NCBI GenBank assembly: GCA_947589525.1
Contig: CANQAW010000031.1
Coordinates: 1-12,759, forward strand
DNA: 12,759 nucleotides
Direction: 5' to 3'
DNA from: Candidatus Gastranaerophilales bacterium
GTDB taxonomy: Bacteria; Cyanobacteriota; Vampirovibrionia; Gastranaerophilales; Gastranaerophilaceae
The translations under genes and the position numbers were made by a program. A model generated the notes under the pieces. That model ran no database searches, was not told the DNA's origin, and saw nothing but the letters and a program-made list of their open reading frames with translations. Below, one piece after another: positions 1 to 5,832 of the stretch. The stretch's first letter is position 1. Each line of letters starts with the position of its first letter.

Positions 1-12
1 AGCAATACCCAT
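1..12 (-). CDS. Start of an unidentified gene, cut by the window edge
   Basis: Only four codons (MGIA) are visible, so no function can be given. An ATG at 12-10 on the minus strand follows the stop of the MTA phosphorylase gene by 18 bases. A purine-rich GGAAAG lies 8 bases before it and could serve as ribosome binding site. An alternative start is a TTG at 28-26 in another frame. The spacing suggests a further member of the prepilin-MTA phosphorylase operon. Confidence 0.35.
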
Positions 13-30
13 AATCAGTACTTTCCAATC

Positions 31-792
31 TTATACTTCTATGTTTTCAACAATTGAAAATAATAATTTTTGCAGTTTTTGAATATTTTCCTGAAAAACC
101 TTCATAACCGCTTCATGAGAAACAGGTTCGCAATCACCGACAAGACCCGCATCATAATCGGTTATTAACGATATATTAAGAGCTCTCATGCCTAATTCTT
201 TAACAAGATGAACTTCGGGATATTGTGTCATATTTATAACTTCCCAGCCCTGCCTTGTAAAAAATGCGCTTTCGGATTTTGTATTAAATCTCGGACCTTG
301 AATTACAACCACTGTTCCATGACTGTGAAAATCAAAGTTTAAATTTTTGGCACACTCTATAGCAGCTTCACGTAACTTAGGACAATATGGCTCAGCGGAA
401 GAAACATGCCGAATATCTTCTTTATCGAAAAAAGTATCAATTCTTCCTTTTGTCCAATCCACATACTGATCGCAAAAAACGATATCCCCGGGTTTAACAT
501 GTTTTTGCAAAGAGCCTGAAGCACAAGGAGAAATAACTGCTTTACAGCCTATTTCTTTCATCGCCCAAACGTTAGCTCTGTAATTAACTTTATGAGGAGC
601 TATTGTATGATTTCTTCCATGGCGAGGCATAAATGCAACATTTTTGTTTGCAATTGTACCAATCATAAGTGAATCTGAAGTATCACCGTACGGGGTTTTG
701 ATTTTTACTTCTTTAATATCATCCAAAAATTTATAAAAACCCGAACCGCCGAATATACCAATTTGAGCTAAGTTATTATGTTTATTGAACAT
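31..792 (-). CDS. mtnP: S-methyl-5'-thioadenosine phosphorylase (PNP/MTAP family 2)
   Basis: This cytoplasmic enzyme should split methylthioadenosine with phosphate into adenine and methylthioribose-1-phosphate, the first step of salvaging this by-product of polyamine and related S-adenosylmethionine chemistry. The 253-residue length is normal for the trimeric PNP/MTAP fold. Visible signatures are the phosphate loop GGSG (15-18), RHGR (57-60), the ligand loop ASGS (91-94), QGPRF (165-169), the ribose-contacting INMT (186-189) and TDYD (211-214). The Asp pair in TDYD is what family members use to recognise a 6-amino purine, so an adenine nucleoside is favoured over inosine or guanosine. The first ATG is used because the conserved IGIFGGSG starts at residue 11. 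The gene begins 10 bases after the prepilin stop, with GGAT 6 bases before ATG as a weak ribosome site, so it probably shares the prepilin transcript. Specificity for other 5'-deoxyadenosine nucleosides cannot be excluded. Confidence 0.93.
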   Translation of the reverse strand: MFNKHNNLAQIGIFGGSGFYKFLDDIKEVKIKTPYGDTSDSLMIGTIANKNVAFMPRHGRNHTIAPHKVNYRANVWAMKEIGCKAVISPCASGSLQKHVKPGDIVFCDQYVDWTKGRIDTFFDKEDIRHVSSAEPYCPKLREAAIECAKNLNFDFHSHGTVVVIQGPRFNTKSESAFFTRQGWEVINMTQYPEVHLVKELGMRALNISLITDYDAGLVGDCEPVSHEAVMKVFQENIQKLQKLLFSIVENIEV

Positions 793-802
793 AGTTTATC
801 CG

Positions 803-1513
803 TTATTCCTTTTGTATAGCCTTGTCAACCCACACATCGGCTCTTGTACCTGCAAGTATTTTACCGTCAGCTCTTATTCCGTATCCGAAAGGTGCTTCAC
901 CCTTGTTAACACCGTCTACGTCAAAGCACATAACTTTATAAATTCTGTCAAATCCCATATCATCAACATAGTTAGCTGTTTTCGAAGGATCGGAGAATAA
1001 ACGGGTAGTGCCGGTATTATACATGCCGAAAGTTGCCTGAGGCGAACCCTGAAACCAAGCAACGCCGTCAGAGGTTATTATTTCGGCACCGACCGATTTT
1101 TGAGCATTTGCGCAAATAGTGTCAACACTTGTTTTTGCAGTTGCAATCTTAGAAGCATTATCTACAGAAACATATTTTGTTCCATCGCCTGCGGCACTTG
1201 AGCAACTTTTACTTTTATAAGATAAAACTTCGGCAATGGTATTACAAAAATAAGTATAAGTTGAGGCCGACGGTGTTAATAATTGTCCTGTTGCCGTATT
1301 ATTTGCCTTCAAGCCTAAATCGCCGTTAACATAATACTTGTCTGATGCAACAAGCTCACGAATAACGGTAGCAAGCGTATTGTTCGCTTTTTTAAATTTA
1401 ACAACATTTTCATCGGGCGCTGCCTGAAAAGCCGTAGGAAGCAAAATCATTGTAAGAACGCCAATAACAACCAGCACAATTAAAACTTCGGCTAAAGTAA
1501 AAGCTTTTTTCAT
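803..1513 (-). CDS. Type IV prepilin-like protein with class III signal peptide
   Basis: The 236-residue product begins with the prepilin leader MKKA followed by FTLAEVLIVL. Cleavage after Ala4 by a PilD-type peptidase would leave Phe as the first mature residue and the conserved Glu at mature position 5. Residues 5-27 form the hydrophobic helix that anchors subunits in the membrane and packs in the filament core. The remainder is a soluble domain with four cysteines (90, 104, 134, 196), enough for two disulfides. Near the C-terminus, CFDVDGVNKG (196-205) and RADGKI (214-219) resemble the acidic DxDG/DGxI block of Melainabacterial and GspG-type prepilins, where acidic loops can bind calcium. 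Gly to Ala at the cleavage position is unusual in proteobacteria. AAGAGGA sits 5 bases before the ATG, a good ribosome site. It could be a minor pilin, a pseudopilin or a surface adhesin. No assembly genes are in the window. Confidence 0.88.
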   Translation of the reverse strand: MKKAFTLAEVLIVLVVIGVLTMILLPTAFQAAPDENVVKFKKANNTLATVIRELVASDKYYVNGDLGLKANNTATGQLLTPSASTYTYFCNTIAEVLSYKSKSCSSAAGDGTKYVSVDNASKIATAKTSVDTICANAQKSVGAEIITSDGVAWFQGSPQATFGMYNTGTTRLFSDPSKTANYVDDMGFDRIYKVMCFDVDGVNKGEAPFGYGIRADGKILAGTRADVWVDKAIQKE

Positions 1514-1526
1514 TGTAATCCTCTTA

Positions 1527-1730
1527 TTATATTAAACCCATCATTTTAAGTTCTTTAGCAATTTTATTATCAAACATGCTTGCATAAGCTAAATCAGCAC
1601 TAACAACACCTGCATATTTGTGATATTGCTGTTTTTTCGGAAAGGTATTCTTTTTTGAAAATCTGGTTGCACTTCCTGATAAACCGTTATGATTGTTACT
1701 TTTATAGTTAATCAAACCTTGAATTTTCAT
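1527..1730 (-). CDS. Small basic protein of 67 residues, unknown function
   Basis: I do not recognise this protein. It has no signal peptide, no membrane segment and no cysteine. It is rich in Lys, Asn and Ser in the first half (KKNTFPKKQQYHKY, 26-39), and the second half reads like a short amphipathic helix ending in AKELKMMGLI. Translation is supported by AGAGG placed 5 bases before the ATG and by a good promoter about 20 bases further upstream. The stop codon lies 13 bases before the prepilin ATG, so the two genes are very likely co-transcribed. Its place as first gene before a prepilin suggests a role tied to pilin expression or export, but that is inference from position only. Confidence 0.68.
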   Translation of the reverse strand: MKIQGLINYKSNNHNGLSGSATRFSKKNTFPKKQQYHKYAGVVSADLAYASMFDNKIAKELKMMGLI

Positions 1731-1757
1731 TAGAACCTCTTGTAACTTTGTAAAATA

Positions 1758-1786
1758 ATAATACCATGTTTTAGCTTAGTTGGCAA
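1758..1786 (-). promoter_or_regulatory. Sigma-70-type promoter for the small protein-prepilin-mtnP operon
   Basis: On the minus strand TTGCCA (1786-1781) is followed after exactly 17 bases by TATTAT (1763-1758). Each hexamer matches the consensus at 5 of 6 positions. Transcription would start near 1750 and leave a leader of about 20 bases holding the AGAGG ribosome site. It lies in the only intergenic space between the methyltransferase gene and the small gene. Confidence 0.65.
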
Positions 1787-1792
1787 TCAACT
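1778..1792. repeat. Short inverted repeat overlapping the -35 element
   Basis: AGTTG and CAACT form a perfect 5-base inverted repeat around the spacer GCAAT. The TTGCCA -35 hexamer lies inside it, which would suit an operator for a dimeric regulator. No T-tract follows on either strand, so it is not a normal terminator of the methyltransferase gene. With arms this short, chance is a real possibility. Confidence 0.3.
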
Positions 1793-1807
1793 TTAGAATA
1801 ATTCGAA

Positions 1808-2581
1808 CTATAGTTTGTATTTAATAAGAGCAAAAACAACTGAACAGCATACCGCCAGATTTATCGACTCAACATTATTATCAATCTTTAAAGACAATTT
1901 TTCGTCGCTTAAATCCAATATTTTATTGCTTAATCCGTCGGCTTCCGAGCCGAAAGCTATGATAAACTTGTCTTTAAACTTATAATTCAACAGGTCTTTT
2001 TCGGAGTTTACAACTGTTGAAATAAAACTGCGGTCTTTTTTTAATTCGGTAATAAAATCTAAATCGTTTGTTTTTATAATCGGTATTTTAAACATATTTT
2101 GAGCACTTGAGCGAATTACCTTAGGATTGTATATATCAATTGTACTTCCGAAAACAATAATGCCGTCTATTGAAAAAGCTGCCGCACTTCTTATTATTGT
2201 TCCTAAATTTCCCGCATCTTTAATTCCTTCAATAAGGGCAATTTTGTTTAATTTTGCAAAAATGCTTTTATTCGGTATTTTTTCTTTAATTACCGCTGCG
2301 GTTTTTGAATAGGATTTAGTGGTTGATATTTTTTTTAAAACATTTTCGTTTGTCAATATCAAATTTTTTGCTTTTACTTTATTGATTAAATCGGAATTTT
2401 TAAGCAAAAAAATGTATTCAAACTCAACTCCGTCCTCAATCAAACCGAGAATTGTTTTTTCGCCGTCCAGTAAAATTCTTTTTTCTTGTTTTCTGAATTT
2501 CGGATTTTGAAGCTTGACCAAATATTTTACAAGATTATTTTGAGTGCTTAATATTTCCGTGGTTTCCATTGATTTTGCCAT
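1808..2581 (-). CDS. SpoU/TrmH-family RNA 2'-O-ribose methyltransferase
   Basis: The product is expected to methylate a ribose 2'-OH in rRNA or tRNA using S-adenosylmethionine, with a trefoil-knot (SPOUT) catalytic domain. Motif 1 is DAGNLGTIIRSA (122-133) with the catalytic-type Asn125 and Arg131, motif 2 is FGSEADGLS (210-218), and motif 3 is VESINLAVCCSV (237-248). Residues 9-100 form a substrate-binding N-domain like that in MRM3/TsnR-like proteins. The length of 257 fits the class. The Pro normally found just before motif 3 (IPM) is Lys232 here, in the stretch LKI. The gene overlaps the peptidase gene by 34 bases if ATG 2581 is used, or by 22 bases with the in-frame ATG at 2569. Neither has a clear ribosome site, so translation is probably coupled. 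Which nucleotide is modified cannot be told. Confidence 0.85.
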   Translation of the reverse strand: MAKSMETTEILSTQNNLVKYLVKLQNPKFRKQEKRILLDGEKTILGLIEDGVEFEYIFLLKNSDLINKVKAKNLILTNENVLKKISTTKSYSKTAAVIKEKIPNKSIFAKLNKIALIEGIKDAGNLGTIIRSAAAFSIDGIIVFGSTIDIYNPKVIRSSAQNMFKIPIIKTNDLDFITELKKDRSFISTVVNSEKDLLNYKFKDKFIIAFGSEADGLSNKILDLSDEKLSLKIDNNVESINLAVCCSVVFALIKYKL

Positions 2582-4173
2582 TTTTTAACAAACTGAACTT
2601 CATTTGCATTTAACATCTTATAGTCTATTAAAATCTCCTCAAAAGGAAATTTTGACAGAGAATGTCTCTTGTAATTAACATCCCGATAAACACAATTTTC
2701 AATTCTTATTCCGAATTCAAGATTTTCCTCACTGCTTTTGCCGTATAATCCGGGTTCAATTGAATGTACTTGGTAAGGCTGAATTTCATCTTTTGAAATC
2801 ATATTAAGCACAGGCGGTGCCTGATGAACGGAAGTTCCGATACCATGCCCCAAACCATGAGCAAAAAAGAATCCAAGTTTTTCGCAAGGTTTTAAAAGAC
2901 TGCGTGCAAGTGCATCAATTTTTCTTGCAGATTTTTCATTTGACAAAAAACACTGTATAAAAGCTTTTAGAACGGATGTATAGATTTTTTTGAAAATATC
3001 TTTAGGGTAATATCCGAAATAAAATGTTCTTGTTATATCCGTTGCAAGTCCCAAATCGTAATAACCTCCGCAGTCAAGCAGAATTATATTTTCGCCTGTC
3101 AAAATTTTCTTTTTGTCATATTGGCTGTAATGGATTGAGGCGGAGTTTTCGTCTATTGCGAGTATGGTTTTAAACGAAGGGCATTTTGCACCTGTTTTAA
3201 TTAATTCTTCTTCAAAAATTTCAACTAAATCTTTTTCGGATAAGCCGAGTTTAAGACGATTTTTAAAGTTATATATTGCATTATCCAGTTTTTCGCAAGA
3301 ATTTTTCAAATGCTCTATTTCTTCTTTTGTTTTAACGGAAGCAAAAGTTGCAAAATAATTATTTTTAATTTGTTTCGGTTTTTTAATCAATAAAAAGTTT
3401 TCCAGCGATACTTTTTTAAAGTCCAAACACACGGATGAATTTTTAGATTGAATAAAGCTTGAAAAATTGTCCAATAAATCAAATTTTAAATTTTCTATCC
3501 GAACGTTTTGTTTGATATTTTTTTTATCCAAAAATAATATGTTTTCGTCAGTTTTTAAATCAATATACAAAATTGATTTAAAATTAGCGCTATAGCGCAT
3601 TTCAAAACTTCTAAGCCCCGTTAAATAAGAAATCTCGTCCAAATCAAAAATTAAAAATTTGTCTTCTTTCAATCCTATTTTTTTTAATTTTTCAATTTTA
3701 TATTTAAAATTATTTTTTGTTTTTAAATTTGTTATAGAAAATATTTTTTCTTTGGGGTTTATATCGTTGTTCTTTAAAAACTTTTTATCGGGTTTATATG
3801 TTCTTAAATCAAAATATTTATCAAGCTGTATATAAAATTCTAAATTAATATCACAGGGAACATGTAAAATTGTATTTTTCTTGTGCATTTTTTTAAAAGC
3901 TTCAAAAAAACTTTCGCCGATAGGCATTTTATATATATTAATGCCTTTAAAAACTTGTTTTTCGGCTAAAAGATGATATCTCGTGTCTACAAATATCGTA
4001 ATACCGCCTTTTTTATCCAAGAGTGCTTCTCCCGCCGTTCCGGAAAAACCCGTTAAAACATTGAGAGGAGAGTTTGAATAATGACAGTTGAAATAGTTAT
4101 CATTTGATTTCAGAAGCAGTATTTCACCGTCATTTATCAAATCCGTGTAAAATTTTATTTGATTTTTGTCCAT
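2548..4173 (-). CDS. Xaa-Pro aminopeptidase (M24B, three-domain aminopeptidase P)
   Basis: This cytosolic metallopeptidase should remove an N-terminal residue that precedes proline, helping to finish peptide breakdown. At 541 residues it matches the long aminopeptidase P type: two creatinase-like N-domains (about 1-270), the pita-bread M24 domain (about 280-500), and a C-terminal M24_C segment ending in KKWQNQW. The five dinuclear-metal ligands are visible as Asp367 (LLDCGG), Asp379 (TDITRT), His443 (HGLGHG), Glu473 (IEPGLY) and Glu492 (IRIEN), with the proton-relay histidines His348 (SIHYS) and His450 (SVHQAP). The gap between the two Asp ligands is 12 rather than the 11 seen in E. coli PepP, an apparent one-residue insertion in the loop. 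The gene starts 10 bases after the lipoprotein stop with GGAT as weak ribosome site, so the two are an operon. Confidence 0.92.
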   Translation of the reverse strand: MDKNQIKFYTDLINDGEILLLKSNDNYFNCHYSNSPLNVLTGFSGTAGEALLDKKGGITIFVDTRYHLLAEKQVFKGINIYKMPIGESFFEAFKKMHKKNTILHVPCDINLEFYIQLDKYFDLRTYKPDKKFLKNNDINPKEKIFSITNLKTKNNFKYKIEKLKKIGLKEDKFLIFDLDEISYLTGLRSFEMRYSANFKSILYIDLKTDENILFLDKKNIKQNVRIENLKFDLLDNFSSFIQSKNSSVCLDFKKVSLENFLLIKKPKQIKNNYFATFASVKTKEEIEHLKNSCEKLDNAIYNFKNRLKLGLSEKDLVEIFEEELIKTGAKCPSFKTILAIDENSASIHYSQYDKKKILTGENIILLDCGGYYDLGLATDITRTFYFGYYPKDIFKKIYTSVLKAFIQCFLSNEKSARKIDALARSLLKPCEKLGFFFAHGLGHGIGTSVHQAPPVLNMISKDEIQPYQVHSIEPGLYGKSSEENLEFGIRIENCVYRDVNYKRHSLSKFPFEEILIDYKMLNANEVQFVKKWQNQWKPRKY

Positions 4174-4183
4174 TTTCTATCCG

Positions 4184-4975
4184 TTACATTTTATAATGCG
4201 ATTTTATAACATTCAGCTTCTTTTTATCAATAATATCTGAAATTGCGGAATTTACAAGCTCCATAAGCTCCTTGGATTTCGTATTTTTGCGAAGAGCTAC
4301 GGCATAATATTCAACCGAATATGCACGATTGATTATTTTGTACTTATCCGTTCCGTTAATTAAACCTTTCAAAAGGCAATCGTCTCCCAAAATGGCATCA
4401 ACTGCGCCCGTTTTTAAATAATCAAAAGCGGTTTTATAATTTTTTACCGCCGTAACGTTTGCATTAGGTGCGAGATTTCTAATTAATTTTTCACCCGTCG
4501 TGCCCATTACAACCGTAATTCTTCCTTGTTTGTTGAAATAATTTAAATGGGTTATTTTTGAATCTCCCCTGACTAAAAGCTTTTGACTTGTTACAAAATA
4601 AGGCTTTGAAAAATCAACAACAAGCTTTCTTTTTGGATTTACGCTCATGGTAGCAACAAGTATATCAACTTCGCCCGAGTTTAATTTTGTAATTCTGTCT
4701 CTTGGAACAACATCAACAAATTTGACCTTATCATAACCGCTCGTATTAAAAATTGCATTTGAAATTTCGTAAGCTATTTCTATATCAAGTCCCGCTCTTT
4801 TGTTATTTTTGTCTCTGTATCCGAAAGGATATGAGTCGTTTTTAACTCCCGCTATTATATATCCTCTTTCTTTAATAACATCAAGATCGTTTTTATTTTC
4901 GGATTTCTTTGCACACCCGCTGAAAATTAAAGAGCATAACACAAAAACCACTATTAATATGATGTACTTTTTCAT
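4184..4975 (-). CDS. Family 3 solute-binding lipoprotein, amino-acid type
   Basis: This is a periplasmic receptor of the GlnH/PEB1 kind that would hand a polar amino acid to an ABC importer. Residues 1-20 are a lipoprotein signal with lipobox IFSGC and lipidated Cys21. The binding fold starts at about residue 31. Visible family marks are GLDIEIAYEI (62-71), MSVNPKRKLVVDFSKPYF (110-127) with Arg116 at the site that usually holds the ligand carboxylate, and VDAILGDD (192-199) with Asp198 at the site that usually holds the amino group. The length of 263 is standard. No permease or ATPase gene is in the window, so it is an orphan receptor here. It heads the operon with the aminopeptidase. The ATG has no clear ribosome site and lies only 22 bases from the divergent YitT start. 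The exact ligand is unknown. Confidence 0.88.
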   Translation of the reverse strand: MKKYIILIVVFVLCSLIFSGCAKKSENKNDLDVIKERGYIIAGVKNDSYPFGYRDKNNKRAGLDIEIAYEISNAIFNTSGYDKVKFVDVVPRDRITKLNSGEVDILVATMSVNPKRKLVVDFSKPYFVTSQKLLVRGDSKITHLNYFNKQGRITVVMGTTGEKLIRNLAPNANVTAVKNYKTAFDYLKTGAVDAILGDDCLLKGLINGTDKYKIINRAYSVEYYAVALRKNTKSKELMELVNSAISDIIDKKKLNVIKSHYKM

Positions 4976-4997
4976 ATAAACATTCTATCATAAAATT
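4976..4997. promoter_or_regulatory. Divergent start region with two -10-like hexamers
   Basis: The 22 bases between the lipoprotein ATG and the YitT ATG hold no Shine-Dalgarno sequence for either gene. On the plus strand TATCAT (4986-4991) ends 6 bases before the YitT ATG. On the minus strand TAGAAT (4987-4982) ends 6 bases before the lipoprotein ATG. Both would place the transcription start at or next to the start codon, giving leaderless mRNAs. No convincing -35 hexamer is seen for either, and in AT-rich DNA such -10 matches are easy to find. Confidence 0.35.
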
Positions 4998-5831
4998 ATG
5001 AAAAATATTTTTTTAAGACTGGTCTTTTTAACCGTGGGCGCATTTTTTGCCTCTTTTTCTCTTGAATGCTTTTTAGTGCCAAACAATATTATAGATGGCG
5101 GAATTGTCGGAATATCAATAATGACAAGCTATTTAACAAAATTTAATCTGGGTATTGTTTTAACTGTTTTAAATTTGCCTTTTGTACTTTGGGCATTAAA
5201 CGAATTTGGGAAAAGATTTGTGGCAAGTGCTTTATATGCCGTTTGCGCACTTTCGTTATTTGTAAATTTTATTCATACTCACGTTAAAGCGGTAACCCAT
5301 GATTTACTTTTGTCGGCATGTTTTGGCGGTGCAATACTCGGTTTGGGAGTTGGTATCGTGCTTAAAAATAACGCCTGTATGGACGGAACTGAAATTCTTG
5401 CAATTAAAGTTTCAAAAAAATATCCCTATTCCGTCGGCGAAATTATAATGTTTATAAATGTATTTATTTTCGCATGTGCAGGCTTTCTGTACGGATGGGA
5501 AAAGGCAATGTATTCGACATTAACATATATAATTGCCTATAGGGTTATTGATTTGGTTGTTCAGGGTCTGTCCGAAGAAAAATCCATCAGAATTGTTACT
5601 GATAAAGGTTATGAAATGGGACAGGCAATAATTAAAAATTTAAACAAAACGGTAACTTATATAGAAGCCCAAGGAGGCTATTCGCAAACTAAAAAAATAA
5701 TGGTATATTGCGTTATACCAAGAATAGAGCTTAATAAATTAAAAGAAATAATTTTTGCCGTTGACGAAAACGCTTTTATTGCTATCGAAAATATACACGA
5801 AGTGTACAGAAGAAGATATGAAAAGGTTTAA
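4998..5831 (+). CDS. YitT-family membrane protein with C-terminal DUF2179
   Basis: The protein has about six hydrophobic segments (roughly 7-27, 50-69, 75-92, 103-124, 148-166, 168-189), followed by a soluble domain at about 197-274. Family marks are FLVPNNIIDGGIVGISIM (25-42), the DGTEILAI block (129-136) in place of the more usual STGGTD, and the DUF2179 stretch from about 219 ending in IHEVYRRRY. YitT proteins (DUF161 plus DUF2179) are inner-membrane proteins of unsettled function, and transport has been proposed. The cytosolic DUF2179 domain resembles small sensor domains. The start is fixed by the conserved hydrophobic segment at residue 7, yet there is no ribosome site, and leaderless translation is possible. 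The gene is divergent from the lipoprotein operon and ends one base from the convergent AsmA-like gene, with no terminator between them. Confidence 0.88.
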   Translation: MKNIFLRLVFLTVGAFFASFSLECFLVPNNIIDGGIVGISIMTSYLTKFNLGIVLTVLNLPFVLWALNEFGKRFVASALYAVCALSLFVNFIHTHVKAVTHDLLLSACFGGAILGLGVGIVLKNNACMDGTEILAIKVSKKYPYSVGEIIMFINVFIFACAGFLYGWEKAMYSTLTYIIAYRVIDLVVQGLSEEKSIRIVTDKGYEMGQAIIKNLNKTVTYIEAQGGYSQTKKIMVYCVIPRIELNKLKEIIFAVDENAFIAIENIHEVYRRRYEKV

Positions 5832-5832
5832 T

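Noticed and set aside
785..1000. Plus-strand 71-codon frame opposite the prepilin
   Set aside because: It lies wholly antisense to the start of mtnP and the end of the prepilin gene, with no ribosome site and no recognisable product.
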